The notes under the pieces: generated by a model
Database searches by the model: none
Told to the model about the DNA's origin: nothing
What the model saw: only the letters and a program-made list of their open reading frames with translations
Assembly (NCBI GenBank): GCA_905221605.1
Contig: CAJNDS010002079.1
Location: 2,224,501 to 2,288,500, forward strand
Reading direction: 5' to 3'
Source of the DNA: Symbiodinium natans
Taxonomy: Eukaryota > Sar > Dinophyceae > Suessiales > Symbiodiniaceae
Length of the DNA stretch: 64,000 bases
Shown: positions 1 to 11,695 of the stretch, one piece after another
How the letters are laid out: every line of letters begins with the position of its first letter
Numbering within the stretch: position 1 is the first letter of the stretch
Program-made: the position numbers and the translations under genes

Positions 1-2292
1 CGTGAGCACTCGAGGCACAGGGCCATAGCAAATGGCTGGCATATTGGAGTGGCCAAATGGTTCTTCATCTTTGGCGTCTTTTGCGCAGTGGCGCCGACTG
101 CAGAGGCAGGCGAGATCGTCGGCCCAACACCAAGGTTACAGCCTTCGCCTCTGGGAAGCAGTGCCATCGCGACCATGGCGTCATTGTGGCGTTCGTCCCC
201 CCTGCTCAACGGTCCAGGTGTTCCCATCTTCGACGATGCCCTCGACCTCGCGGCCATCGAGGATGCCTTGGAGCATTGGAGCGCAAGTCGAGCAACTTTG
301 CATCCAGGTCAGTCCCCCCCACGGCTGGAGCCAGGGCTTGTGCAATGGCTACCGCTGTGGAAGCATTGGCGGCCTCACCTGCAGCATCTTCGTGCGGCAG
401 TGGTCAGCGAGGTTACGCAGATGGTCGAGGACAGGCAAGACGAGATCGAGGACTGGTTCGAAGGCCTTGATCCGCATGTGCAGTTGGCTTATGGTGGGAA
501 GAGCAGGGATTGCACCATGAAGCTCCCCATCATCAAGGAGTTGGCTGAGGAGTTCGGGTGGCGTGACATGGAGCTGCTTGAGGAGATGCAGCATGGCTTC
601 CCAAAACTTGGAGTTATACGCCCAGGGTTGGGATGGCGACTACGAGATGACAAGCGCTATGCGGAGCCGACCGACATCGAAGAGGTCTTCCGACAGAATG
701 AAAAGTTTGTGCAGCAAAAGCTCAGCCGCGGCAAGGTGGACCCGTGTTGGCAGATCATGGCTGACGAGATTGCGGCCGACGTGTCTCTCGGTCGCATGGA
801 GGGCCCTTTCGCGGCGCCAGAGCACTGGTGTCGAAGAACAATTCCACTATCGTCACACTCCCATACGGCGCAGCTGTTGCCGCGCCTGAAGGCAGGGTTC
901 CTTGCTCTTTCGCGTTTGCAGTGCATCAGATTGGGTCAGACGGCAAGGAGAAAGTCAGGCGGGCGGAAGATTGGCGGCGGTCAGGCGCCAATGGCACAGT
1001 GGGGGCGCCGGACACGCCAGCTTATCATGCCATTGATGCCTTCGTGCACCTCGCTAGGGCTGTGAACCGACATGCTGGTCGATTGGAGTGTGACTCATCT
1101 CGCAGGTTCTTGCAGCTGTGGGGCTTGGGTCATGATGCGGCGTACCGCCAGCTTCCTGCCAAGTAGCCGAACCACACGTTTGTGATCTTGCACACGCCGC
1201 AGGGGCCACCTTGTGGCGACACAACGTGCTTATGTTTGGTAGCGTGGCTAGCGTCTGGTCCTATTGTCGAGCTGCAGATTTCATGACGTGGTTGAATCGA
1301 TGTGCGCTGTTGTTGCCAATGCTGCACTTCGTCGATGATTTCGGCTCGGTCGAGACGGACGATCTCGCTGACAGCGGCTTTTCAACTACGCAGAAGCTTG
1401 GTGGTGCCTTGGGGTTCAGGTTTAAGCCTAGTAAGGCTCAGCCGCCGGCTACGCGACACAAGATTCAGGGGGTGACCGTCACGCTTGAGGATGGCGAGGC
1501 GACCATAGCCATGACCGTGGAGCGGGCCGAGCGCATCGACGCCCACCTCAGGCAGGTTCTCCTAACCGACCAGCTCTCGCCGAAGGAGGCCTCTTCGTTG
1601 GCTGGGAAGCTGCGGCAGCCCTGCGACCGATCCATAAGCGGGCGCAAGCAGCTCAGTTTCGGGCTTCGCAAAAGAAGTGGCAGCTCACCGAGGCGTGGAG
1701 GGAGGCGATCAGTTTCCTGAGGGTTTGTTTTCGCCAGAGTCGGCCATGGGTTGTGCGTTATGAGGTGCAGGAGCGTGCAGTGATCTACGCGGACGCGTTC
1801 TTTGAGTTGGCTGGAAGGCGGTACAAGCCTGTCGACTTCGAGTCAGTGCCATCTTGGGGCAACAAGCCACCGGCGTCCTTCACCAATGGTTGGGGTTTGT
1901 AGTGACGGTCGGCCAACGCACATTCTTTGCTGCAGGGTCGGTGCCCTTCTGGTTCGCGAGACACTTCAGCTCCAAGAGAGCCTACATATACGTGCTTGAG
2001 ATCATCGCCCAAATCATCCCGTTGATGGCTCTGCGGGAGCTGTTGCCGCCGCATCTGTTGCTATTTGTGGACAATGAGCCCGCTCGCCACGCCCTCACCA
2101 AGGGCTTCGGGAATTGTAGGTTCCCTCAATCGACTGCTGCAAGTCGCGTGGAGCTTCTTTGAGAAGCGAGGCTGGTGGCCAGCGTGGCAACGCGTAGCCA
2201 GCTCTGCGAACGTGAGCGATGGTGTGAGTCGCTTCGACTTCGCTCTGGCTTATGAGCTAGGCTGGGAGTGGTGCGCCCTGCAGCGAGTATGA
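1..2292 (+). pseudogene. Decayed retroelement: reverse transcriptase plus RNase H
   Basis: Conceptual translation in shifting frames gives a reverse transcriptase and RNase H. The RT parts are AYRQLPA near 1141-1161, LWRHNVLMFGSVASVW from about 1209, and the catalytic HFVDDFG near 1325-1345. The RNase H parts are YADAFFELAG near 1785, LFVDNEPARHAL near 2061-2094, and SSANVSDGVSRFD near 2199-2237. The reading frame changes near 835, 1205, 1640, 1890 and 2105, and there is an in-frame stop at 1164, so it cannot make a functional product. The layout (VDDF RT followed directly by an RNase H with VDNE and a late VSR-D motif) resembles RT/RH proteins common in dinoflagellate genomes and perhaps DIRS/Ngaro-type elements. 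I see no integrase or tyrosine recombinase. The element probably begins before the window. Class assignment is uncertain; the RT/RH identity and the decay are clear. Confidence 0.72.
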
Positions 2293-3017
2293 TGAGCTTT
2301 TTCGTCGACTTTTGAGCGCAGTGGATGCTTTTCCGGCTGAGGGGCTTTGAGGGCTCAAGGGGCGATTAGGTGCGAAGTCATGGTGGCAGGCGTCGCACCT
2401 ATGGTGACGATCGCCTGTCGCCCTGCACAAATGCCAAAGCAGGTGCGATCAGGACGATGTCGACGCCGCCTGCTGTTGAATTTGCAAAACAGGGTATGCC
2501 GTCCTTGGTGCTTGATTTGGGTCTTGTGTTGCTGTGCTTGATTGTTCACGGCGTAGTAGAGCGCTCGGGTGTCAGGAGGGTCCGGAAGCACGGTGCTCTA
2601 TAGACTGTGCTGCGATTCTACGAAGCACTTTTCCACAGTACTCTCCAAGTACCTCTCTGGAGCCGCAAAAAGTCCCACGACCCCAGGCCCAGAGTCGGAG
2701 CTTGGCTTCTCTTGCTGTTGTGCTAGACTGCCGCCGCTGTGCGGGTTAGGGCAGTGGGCAGGGTGGTTCTGTAGGGCTTCGGTTTAGGGTTTTTCGGGCT
2801 TAGGGTTTAGGGCTCAATGTCACAAAGATTCAGCACTGAAGGGAAAGCTCATGACAATAACCTTTTCAGCTATGGGGGCGATATTTTAGACTCTCAAGCT
2901 TTTGCAGTCGACGAGGTGAGGGTCTGAGTTTTTTAACTCGTTTCCAACAAGCATCCCCAAGTCTCCCGAATTTCGCGAAGCACTCCCCGCTCATCCGAGT
3001 GGCTGGGAACCGCCGAG
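2293..3017. other. Non-coding stretch with start of a tandem duplication
   Basis: This stretch follows the decayed retroelement. It contains the first part of the imperfect tandem duplication (from 2579) and short TTTAGGG-like motifs near 2786-2815. I see no convincing exon before 3018. Confidence 0.5.
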
Positions 3018-3160
3018 GTGGCGGCCTCCGTGTCCATAAGGACCTGGCTCAGGAAGCCAAGAGCACCCTCGAGGTGGAGAGCTGCGCTGCGAATGCGGGA
3101 GCCGCGGCAGCAGCTGGGTGACTGTCCACGGCTTGTGGCGCAAGTGGGTGAGGGATTCTG
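2579..3160 (+). repeat. Tandem segmental duplication, copy 1
   Basis: The block beginning TCCGGAAGCACGGT is repeated nearly base for base at 3748-4329, an offset of about 1,169 bp. Similarity spans non-coding DNA (the 'tctacgaagcacttttccac' run, the TTTAGGG motifs) and one beta-helix exon at 3018-3116. A second, more diverged exon pair (3529-3640 and 4549-4630) follows each copy, so the duplicated unit probably carried two exons. Confidence 0.9.
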
Positions 3161-4970
3161 CTCAGGAGGAGCGCTTGGCGTTTGAGTAGGGGAAGGGCTT
3201 CTGAGATGTCGAGGCTTTGCTCTCGACATGAGGAGTTTAGGGCCAGCCATTCGAAGCACGACCACGCACAGCCATGCAGAGCTGAAATTCACCAAAAACC
3301 CCTCTTTAACGAGCAGCGTTCCAGGGTTTGAAGGTCAGGTTTCTTCGAGGGTGGTCTGAGGCTTATATAGCCTTCCTTGACCAACACTCTGCGCACACCT
3401 TCATCTTTGCGTAAGTTTCTAGGGTGTCTTCACATGTCGCGGAGAAGCACTTCCAGACCTGGCAAAGCTCAACATCAAAGAGGCTCCTGCTCGCTGGGGG
3501 CTCCTGCTCGGTGGGATGGACAGCTCAGGCGGCGGCGCTTCTGTCTCCGGATCCTTCCGGCAGAGCAACGGCAGCTCCGCGCGCTTCCAGAACTGCAGTG
3601 CGGAGTATAGAGGCACCGGGGCTGCAAACCTGGGCTCCTGAAAGTGTCCCTCTTCGAGCGCGGGGGTCAGGTAGCCTCGACAGGACCATTTGTTTTGGAG
3701 GTGTGAGAATGGAAAGACTAAGAGGGCTTAAGATTCCGTGTAAGCAGGGTCCGGAAGCACGGTAACTATAGATTGTTCTGTGCTGCGATTCTACGAAGCA
3801 CTTTTCCACAGTACTCTCCAAGTACCTCTCTGGAGCCGCAAAAAGTCCCACGACCCCAGGCCCAGAGTCGGAGTTTGGCTTCTCTTGCTCTTGTGCTAGA
3901 CTGCCGTCGCTGTGCGGGTCACGGCAGGGTGGTTCTGTAGGGCTTCGGTTTAGGGTTTTTCGGGCTTAGGGTTTAGGGCTCAATGTCACAAAGACTCAGC
4001 ACTGAAGGGAAAGCTCATGACAATAACCTTTTCAGCTATGGGGGCGATATTTTAGACTCTCAAGCTTTTGCAGTCGACGAGGTGAGGGTCTGAGTTTTTT
4101 AACTCGTTTCCAACAAGCATCCCCAAGTCTCCCGAATTTCGCGAAGCACTCCCCGCGCATCCGAGCGGCTGGGAACCGCCGAGGTGGTGGCCTCCGTGTT
4201 GAGGAGGACCTGCTTCAGGAAGCCAACAGCACCCTCGAGGTGGAGAGCTGCACAGCTGCGAATTACGGAGCCGCGGCAGCAGCTGGGTGACACTCCAGGG
4301 CTTGCAGTGCGAGTGAGTGAGGGATTCTGGGAAGGGAAGTGCTTGCAGCAACTTCGGATTTCCAGGCAGTGTGGGCCAGCCATGCGTGCCACTGCCATGA
4401 GACTGCCTCCAGAGAAGATTTGGGCTAATGTGACGAAGAGCCTTGTAAGTGGATCTAAGACCCGTGTGAGAATATTTCTCGAGAACAACATATTTTTCTG
4501 CAGTCTCAGACCCTGTAAAGAATTAGCAAGCGACCTCCTTCACCTCAGGAGGCGGCGGAGCTTACATCAGCGGAGTCTTCCGGCAGAGCAACGGGAGCGC
4601 CGCACGCTTCCAGAAGTGCATGGCAGGGGTCGAAGGCTGCTGGGCCTCAACTCGTTTGCATCTCGTTAAACCCTAAACCCTAAACCCTAAACCCTAAACC
4701 CTAAACAAGTGCAGCACAGACTATGTTCGCCTAAGCTGCTGTTGCGACTCTGACGCAATCATGATCTGACCCTGCGGTCACCATTGCTGAGCTCAGGCGG
4801 GGGCCTCCACATTAAGAACTCTCAGGGCTCCTTGTTGGCAGCAAGCACAGCCGCACCCTTCATTGCCCTTCATTGTGTTCTATGGCCCATCACGCCAGGC
4901 AGCCTCGATGCTGCGATGGTGGACGGACAGGTCATCGTCGAGGACTGCTCGGCAAACGTCGGAGGCCCCG
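3018..4970 (+). CDS. Beta-helix repeat exons of a large membrane protein
   Basis: Short exons encode the N-terminal repeat region of the gene that continues at 5138. Exons visible: 3018-3116, 3529 to about 3640, 4184-4286, 4549 to about 4630, 4797 to about 4835, and 4931 to about 4970. Each of the first five starts right after an AG with 'G' followed by a Gly-Gly motif (for example GGGLRV, GGASVSGSFRQSNG, GGGAYISGVFRQSNG, GGGLHIKNSQGSL) and most contain a later Cys (VESCAA, FQNCSA, FQKCMA). The sixth reads VIVEDCSANVGG. This Gly-Gly/Cys spacing resembles the polymorphic outer-membrane-protein-like right-handed beta-helix repeats seen in dinoflagellate surface proteins. All exons that begin at the Gly-Gly motif share the same phase, so loss or duplication of one exon keeps the frame. 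Exon ends are approximate and the gene's start was not found. Function of the protein is unknown. Confidence 0.6.
3748..4329 (+). repeat. Tandem segmental duplication, copy 2
   Basis: Second copy of the block at 2579-3160. Differences are mostly substitutions plus small indels. The exon inside it (4184-4286) encodes GGGLRVEEDLLQEANSTLEV, compared with GGGLRVHKDLAQEAKSTLEV in copy 1. Confidence 0.9.
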
Positions 4971-5137
4971 GATCGTAGCGCAGGACTGCGAGCGGATGTG
5001 AGTGTACTCCTATATATTACCTGCAGCTTGAAGCTATGTGTAAAACCGACGGGGATCCCAGGTCACCCAGTTGTTTGCGGCCACTTCCGCTTCAAACCTC
5101 AAGACATGAAGACCCCTGCAGAGTAGTTACAGCGCAG

Positions 5138-6040
5138 GCGGCATCTTCTCCAAGTCCGGCATCCGCATGGGCCTTGCAGGTTCGTTGCAGCTCAGCAAAT
5201 GCACCGCGCTTGTCGACGGAGGAGGGCTCTTCGTCCAGTCTGGTGGCCTCCAGGGGCTGGAGGGCCAGCAGGGAGGTCGCCTCATCGTCGAGGATTGCAT
5301 CGCAGCCACTGGGCGAGGGGGAGGACTGTGTCTGAGGGCAGGAGATGTCAAGATAGCGCACGGTGCTTTCGCCGGATGCCGGGCCGCTTCTCAAAAGGGG
5401 GATGGAATCTTTGCGAACGGCACTGTGACGATGTCCGTCCTTGACTATCACGGGCTGGACACGAAGGTTGTGGGCAGCTTCATCAAGACTCAGCAAGAGC
5501 AGCCTCTCACGATCTCCTCGGTCATCCCTGCAACTGGAATCGGTGCTGTCCGAAAGCCGGACAACACGACGCTGGCGTTCTACACCTGCCCTCCGGGCTT
5601 CGTGCGCCTGGCTGCAGACACAAGCAGTCCCTGCGTGGCGTGCCCTCTGGGTCCCACGAAGGAATGTTCTTCCAAGCGCCTCGGGCTGGAAGGTGGATTC
5701 ATGGCGCTCGCCTCAGCCCTCACTGCACGCTGTGAACGTATGTCAAGCTTCCAAGCCGGCGGCTTCACGTGGCAGTTTGCTTCAGGTCGACCTGGCCGAC
5801 CCGACGAACCTTTCGCGGTGGTACCGGTGCCCGAATGCCCAAGCCTGTCCAGGCCTGGGGTTGAGGGGCCGGTGGTGCTGCTGGCCATGTCCGCTTTCCT
5901 TCACCCCCCCCTTTTACCGTAAGAGCTAAGCGCAACACTCTGCAGGCGGCGTTGTGGAAGCTGCGGAGGTTGAGGGCGAGCCCCCTCGGATTCTGCAGAC
6001 CATGTGCCAGGAAGGCTTCATCGGCTTGGGGCGCCCCGGG
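5138..6040 (+). CDS. Beta-helix plus GCC2/GCC3-like Cys-rich exons
   Basis: The longest exon of this gene runs from 5138 (after AG, phase matching the upstream repeat exons) to about 5720. It encodes further beta-helix repeats (GGIFSKSGIRMG, GGGLFVQSGGLQG, IVEDCIAATGRGGGLCLRAG) and then a Cys-rich segment, YTCPPGFVRL...CVACPLGPTKEC, typical of GCC2/GCC3 or ephrin-receptor-like modules. It likely continues in exons at 5786 to about 5855 (VDLADPTNLSRWYRCPNAQACPG) and 5946 to about 6040 (ILQTMCQEGFIG). Such Cys-rich modules usually lie outside the cell or in a lumen, between the beta-helix part and the membrane part. The open frame at 5167-5922 overruns the likely exon end, so it should not be taken as a single protein. 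Ligand and role are unknown. Confidence 0.7.
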
Positions 6041-6805
6041 TCGCCATTCTCCGGTCATCAGCGCAGGGCGCAGGGCTTTTTCAAAAGAAGAGGCTTCCTG
6101 GTAATTTATAAGGCTAGGCTTGCAGGGTGATTCAAATGCGCCCCGCGACTGTTAACTCAAGAGCTTCCCAGCCGCATGAGCCTGCGTACCTCAGGGCGGT
6201 GTTCTGGGGCTAGCTGCTATTTTCTCTAGATGACTCTGGGTACATTGCCGGGTCACGTAAAAGAGTTCATCGCGTGCGCCGACGACGAAGTGTAAGGCAC
6301 AGAACAGGGACCCAGATGACTGGCCCCGAACCATGGAAGCAAGCCGATGCCCTGAACCCCAACTCCCAAACCCTGGACATAGAGGAGGGCCTTTATTCCC
6401 TTTTTTAGGGCTGAGGTTCCCTTCGAAGCCCCCTTTGAACCAAGGTAAATTATACTTCTGGGTCAGGTAGGAATGCTTGGCGCTCCAAAACCCGATCTCA
6501 GGTGCGCCCAGTGCAACAGCACCACGCACGCGCGAGCCGACCGGAGTGTTCTGCAGTGCGCTAAGTGCCCGAACTCGCGCCTTGAGGCAGGGAAGCTTTT
6601 AACTGCCTTATAAGCTTTAACCCACTAAGAAGCTCAGAACTTAGGGCTTCAAGCCATGCAGCTTTAAGCTTATACGGCTTTCTCGTAGTATAGGTATATT
6701 ATATGACCCCAATTCGGGGGTTCATTTGGTCCCCCAAAATACTACCAGCAGCCACATCCTGTGGGATGGCAGCTTGTGAGATGCGTTTTGCAGGTTTCAT
6801 TCCAG
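6041..6805. other. Intron-like stretch, no exon seen
   Basis: No exon is recognised between the Cys-rich exon and the exon at 6806. Positions 6381-6470 resemble the inner part of introner family A (a 'tttattcccttttttaggg' run followed by a 'ttcccttcgaag' run), probably a degraded copy. Confidence 0.45.
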
Positions 6806-8590
6806 GTGCTGTTCTATGCCGCAACAGACACGTCGCTCTTTGCCTGCGCTGCCTTGAGCGTGCTGAACGTGCCCCAGTCTTCACATACAGAAGTTGTTGT
6901 TCAAGCGGTTCGGTTTTAACTGTTTGAGCATCTTACAGGCTACTACTTGCTGGAGAACCCCTGCCCCCCACCCCCCAAAAAAGAAGAACCCCTGCTTTTG
7001 CCTGAGAAGGAGAACATGTTTTTGGGAGGGAGGTTCTTAAGGACATAGTAGCGAATGGAGCCTTAGCAGGCTGTAGATTTTCTGAAAAAAAGCAAGCACG
7101 GGCCCAGGCGGGGTCCAAAAAGACCAACAGCGGAGTTTTGCTCAACCAGCTGATGGCCTTCACCGCCGTCTCGGGCAGCATCATGCCGCCCGGAGGGAAG
7201 CGAACACACCGAGACTGGCTTTCAAGAAATTGAGTCTGCCCGTGAGGTCCCGACTGTCATCATGAAAGACTATCCATGCCAGATTTTCCACAGCTAGATT
7301 CTCCACAGCCACGTTCATCATTAGATAGCGTAATGGACAATGCCAAGCTGCAAAAAGGTAGCCAGTAGCAACGACGCAAGTGCGACAGATACTCGACTTG
7401 CACACTGCATTTGGGCGTCTTGGCACTTGATTTCAACCGCAAGCACAGGGCCCTCTGCGTGAGGCCCATGGGCTGGCCCTCATTGCCGCAGGGCTTCTCT
7501 GCCCCCCTCTTCCTCCAGCACGCAACCTCACGATTTCTATTATGCACCCAAGAGAAGCCACTACGTAAATTAAGACCTGAAGAAGTGAGGTCCGGCATGA
7601 TGCAGAGCCAGTCTTTCAGGCAGCTGCAAAATGAGACCAAGACTTGGCTGCGCGGCTAAAAACGGTCACTACAGTCGACAGCTGTACTGTATAGCTATAC
7701 GATACTTAGCACAAGAATACGACTGCTTATTTCTATACACTGCTACACCACACACTTGTACGCCACAGGGTACCTCAGCCCTTACCCTGCACTACCCAAC
7801 CCAAGGCCGAAACGCCTGAACCCGACATCCTAAACCCTAAACCCCAAACCCCAAACCCTAAACCCCAAACCCCAAACCCCAAACCCTAAACCCCAAACCC
7901 TAAACCCCAAACCCTAAACCCTAAACCCTGAACGTAGTGATGCGTGTTTTTCGATCCAAGGCTTCATGGCCTGGGCTTGGCGGTGGACGCCGTGCAGGGC
8001 CAGCATCTGGGGCAGGGATGTTTTTGGGGTTTGGGGTTAAGGGCTCAAGGGGTTAAGGGCTCAAGGGCTTAAGGGGTTAAGGGTAAGGGGTTAAGGGGTT
8101 AAGGGCTTAAGGGGTTAAGGGCTTAAGGGGTTAAGGGCTTAAGGGCTTAAGGGCTTAAGGGCTTAAGGGCTTAAGGGGTTAAGGGGTTAAGGGGTTAAAC
8201 GAGTTTTTTTTTTTTTTTTTTTGGGGGGGGGGGGGGGGGGGCGGGGGGTAGTGTAGGTCAAAAGTGGGAGGGCTCTCCAAGGAGCAGCACCAGCGACATG
8301 TCCTTGGAGTGCCTGTTGCACTACTTCGGCTTCGAGCAGTCCCTGTTCAACGCGCACTGTCTGTCATCGATCATGCCTCTGATCCTGATCGCTCCTTCGA
8401 CAGACTTGAGTTTTGAGGGGACACTTGGAAGCTCTTCTGCCTTCGCAAGTCTACTCAGTGAGGAGGGGGAGGGGCTTCGGCATTGGCAATTGGGAAGATC
8501 GGAGTCACCTGTGACCGAATCTCAATATCTTTTTCCCTTTCCCCCGCTCTCCTCCTCTCACTCTCTCTCTCTCTCTCTCTCGCTCGCTCG

Positions 8591-8647
<57 letters not shown>

Positions 8648-8659
8648 TCTCTCTCCTTC

Positions 8660-8690
<31 letters not shown>

Positions 8691-11600
8691 TTTCTCTTTC
8701 TCTTTTCTCTGTAGGGTTTAGGGTTTAGGGTGTAGAGCTCTCTATCTCTCTTTCTCCCTCTCTCTCTGCGACTGTAGGCGTTGCTGTCTGTGGCCAAGAA
8801 CCCCTGGCTGGCCATGGTGGTCGGCACCAACGTGTTCCTTCCGGGCTTTGTCGCTTTTTTCGGCAAGTATCTCGTCATGCTCAGGCTGCGGCCAGAGACG
8901 GATTCAGTTGGAGCAGCTCATCTGCATCACGGCAATTAGGTGCAACCTCACAGAACAGAATTTGGCGCGCATGCGCGCGCGCGAAAGCCTAGCATGACAT
9001 TTGAGCTGAGGAGGCTCGCTTCGCGTACCTGCCGCAATTTGGCTTCCTGCCCGCCTTCTTCCCGGCGGACCTCTGCGCCATCACCGCCATCCTGATTGCA
9101 ATCTTGGTCTGCAGTGCAGCAGGCGTCAGCGGCTGGCTCTACACAGCATCTCGGCTGTCTCTGCATCCCCCACGTTCCCACGACTTTCTGATCAAGGCTC
9201 GAACCCTTTTTTGGATTTAGGGTTTAGGGTTCAGGGCAAGTGTCGAGACTAAGGTGTTTCGGCATCACGATTCGCCACCCGCGCATGTGAAGTACCTGAC
9301 CATGGCATACAAGCCCGAGTTCTCCTACTGGGAGGCGCCGCCTATAGCTTGTGATGTTAGACACCGTGAGGTCATTTCTCAAAATTATGGTCCCAGTTTG
9401 GGTACCCTAAAAATATTAGAGGCCGCCTTACAAAACGAAGCCCCGAGTTAGGAGAAGTGACCTTGGGCGTAAGTCTCGTGATAGCCGTGCGCGACCTTTC
9501 AGTGCAACAGGCACTGCACCAAGCCTTCCACGGAGCCATAACGCATGCCCCATGGCGAGGTAGAACGGCTGGTTCGCAAGACGCTGCTTCTGCTCGCGAA
9601 GTTCACACTCCCCATCATGGTGTCACCTGCCGCTCGTCTGGCGTATTGCGGTGTGCCCTAAACCCTAAACCCTAAACCCTAAACCCTAAACCCTAAACCC
9701 TAAACCCTAAACCCTAAACCCTCACTCCCGAGGCCCTACAGATGCAGACCATTGCCAGCATCTTGATGCTGTCAGTTGCTCTCTACGTCGTGTGCCGCCC
9801 TTATGAGGATCCTCGTCAGAGTTGATTCGGCGTCCTTCTCGATACCATCACTTACTCTTCGAATTCTGACTCTTCATTCTGATTATACATGGTGTACGTT
9901 GAACGCATTCTCCACATTCGTTCATCATCCAGTTTGCTCTTCATGATGATGGCGGTTCGCTTTCCTGGGCTCCTCACCTTTTGTTTCATCTGGCTTCATG
10001 TGTCGTTTTGACCTTTCTCATTAGTAGCCACCAGCATCTTGGCACCATTTCTCCGCGCAACACTCCCGGTAGTCACACAGGTTCGAAGCTTCGTACTTTG
10101 TTGCATTGTTCTTCTAGGTAGCTCATCCTACATGGGCTTAGGGTTTAGGGGTTAGAGTTTAGGGTTTAGCAAAGGGTTCGGCAGCTTTTCGGGGATCATT
10201 TTCAGTCCTTGCGTTGCTCGCAGATTGGTGCATGGAACTGGGCCGAATCCGGTCTGCTGCTCGTGGGCCTGTTCATGACCAACCTGACCACGTGCCTGCG
10301 CAGATGTTGGGACCATGTTTGTTGCAATTTGCACCTGGCTTTCAGCCAGCTGTCTCGGGTTTTGGGTTTTGGGTCTTGGGTTTTGGGTTTAGGGTCTCCT
10401 GACACATTGGCGTCCCGTTTCCATGGAGCCCAGGCACTACACCTTCAGAGTATACTCCCTAAGGCTGCGTTCCCACAAAGCCCCACTTCACCTCCACAAA
10501 GGTGCTTACTGGCCAACGACTTGCACTGGGCACGCTCCCAGGGAACACAGGTGGGGGTTTCCGAAATGCGGGGCACCTTATTGGGGTCCTTATTATCAGT
10601 GAATCCTACTATTTGCAGGGGTCTATTATAAAAGGTCCCTAAACCCTGCACCCTAAACCCTAAACCCTAAACCCTAAACCCTAAACCCTAAACCCTAAAC
10701 CCTAAACCCTAAACCCTAAACCCTAAACCGCGAAGCCCCGAAGCCCCAAAGCAGCGAAACCCTCATTTTTGTCAACTGCCAGGTGGCTCTCATCTTTCTG
10801 ATCTGCTCCTTGGCCGGCGAGCCGTGGCAGCAGAAGAGGGCTTAGGGTCAAGGGTTTAGGGTTTAGGGTTTAGGGTTTGGGGTTTAGGGTTTGGGGTTTA
10901 CGGTTTGGGGTTTGGGGTTTGGGGTTTAGGGTTTAGGGGATTTAGCGTGCTGGGCCAGGGCCGTGGGAATTTTCGGCACCCTTTGCAGGTTTCGGGTTGC
11001 CGGGATGTGCATGGAGTAATCGAGTAGACTGGATTCAAGCCCTAAACCCTAAACCCTAAACCCTAAACCCTAAACCCCCAAATGTTTAATTTGGGTTGCA
11101 TGCATCCAGTGTGGAGTCCCTGCGAAGCTTTGCCATCGACTGTGGCGGTCTCTCTGCCCTCTGTAGAAGAAAGGTTCCACAAGGAACAGGGTTCCTAAAC
11201 TAAACCCTTAACCCTTAACCCTAAACCCTAAACCCTGAGGTTTAGGTCTAGGATGATGTTGAGGTTCTCTAGCCCCAAACCTTGTGCCGAGGCGTCACCA
11301 AAGTCAAACCCTAAATGCCGGGTCTCCACCTTGAACATCGTACTTGGAAGCCCTTTTGACTGAGGGTTCCGGGTTCAGGGTTTAGGGTTTCGGTTTAGTA
11401 ATGTAGGTTCTGGAAGTTATAATTGCGTTTCTAGGAGACACTAAGTAAACTTGCTACTTCCAAGAAGGTTTCAGAGGCTTCGAGGTTTACGGGTTTACGG
11501 TTCAGGGCTTAGGGTTGAGGGTCGAGGGTTTCGGGTTTACACAGGGTTTATCGGGTCTAATTATCGGGTTTATGGTGTAAAGGGTTTAGGGATTCGGGTA

Positions 11601-11695
11601 CACAGCCCCAGATGCCTCTCTAGGGGATCTCGATCGGAATGGCTGTCCTCATCGCCTTTGCCCTTCTCAGCGAGCGGCAGGAAAGACAGGCTGGG
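6806..11695 (+). CDS. Multi-pass transmembrane exons of the same membrane protein
   Basis: A chain of exons continues the protein. They are 6806 to about 6890 (VLFYAATDTSLFACAALSVL), about 7117-7180 (NSGVLLNQLMAFTAVSGSIM), 7961-8011 (LHGLGLAVDAVQGQHLG), 8282-8390 (SDMSLECLLHYFGFEQ), 8778-8894 (PWLAMVVGTNVFLPGFVAFF), 9011-9196 (ARFAYLPQFGFLPAFFPADL), 9254-9334 (HVKYLTMAYKPEFSYWE), 9560-9640 (VERLVRKTLLLLAKFTLPIM), 9733 to about 9822 (TIASILMLSVALYVVCRPYE), about 10230-10308 (WNWAESGLLLVGLFMTN), 10783-10839 (VALIFLICSLAGEPW) and 11624 to about 11690 (ISIGMAVLIAFALLSERQ). Junctions 8390/8778, 8894/9011, 9196/9254, 9334/9560 and 9640/9733 keep the frame exactly with GC or GA donors and AG|G acceptors. 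Many segments are hydrophobic helices, so the C-terminal half is an integral membrane domain. The order matches beta-helix/GCC2-GCC3 multi-pass proteins expanded in dinoflagellates. The 3' end of the gene was not found. Confidence 0.7.
7190..7960. repeat. Intron-like stretch with mixed telomere-like array
   Basis: Positions 7827-7928 hold an array mixing CCCTAAA and CCCCAAA heptamers. The rest shows no recognisable exon; the open frames here (for example 7260-7640 on the minus strand) have no family features. Confidence 0.6.
8037..8246. repeat. GGGGTTAA/GGGCTTAA array ending in a T-run/G-run
   Basis: An eight-base array alternating GGGGTTAA and GGGCTTAA runs to about 8198. It is followed by about 20 T and then a G-rich run of about 27 bases. 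It lies in the intron before the exon at 8282. Confidence 0.85.
8548..8770. repeat. CT-dinucleotide microsatellite
   Basis: A long (CT)n tract, with a short TTTAGGG insert near 8713-8730. It sits in the intron just upstream of the exon at 8778 and forms an extended polypyrimidine tract before the AG. Open frames across it are low-complexity Ser/Leu strings and are not genes. Confidence 0.9.
9652..9722. repeat. CCCTAAA array
   Basis: About ten perfect CCCTAAA heptamers lie in the intron between the exons ending at 9640 and starting at 9733. Confidence 0.95.
10635..10938. repeat. CCCTAAA and TTTAGGG arrays flanking an exon
   Basis: A CCCTAAA array (10635-10727) lies upstream of the exon at 10783-10839. 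A TTTAGGG/TTTGGGG array (about 10848-10938) in the opposite orientation begins only some nine bases after it. Confidence 0.9.

Noticed and set aside
5441-5929. Alternative open frame of 162 codons
   Set aside because: Only 5786 to about 5855 of this frame looks coding (WYRCPNAQACPG). The rest is a shadow of the exon in the other frame.
8298-8878. Ser/Leu-rich and Arg/Glu-rich open frames
   Set aside because: Beyond the exon 8282-8390 they translate a CT microsatellite; the true exon ends at a GC donor at 8391.
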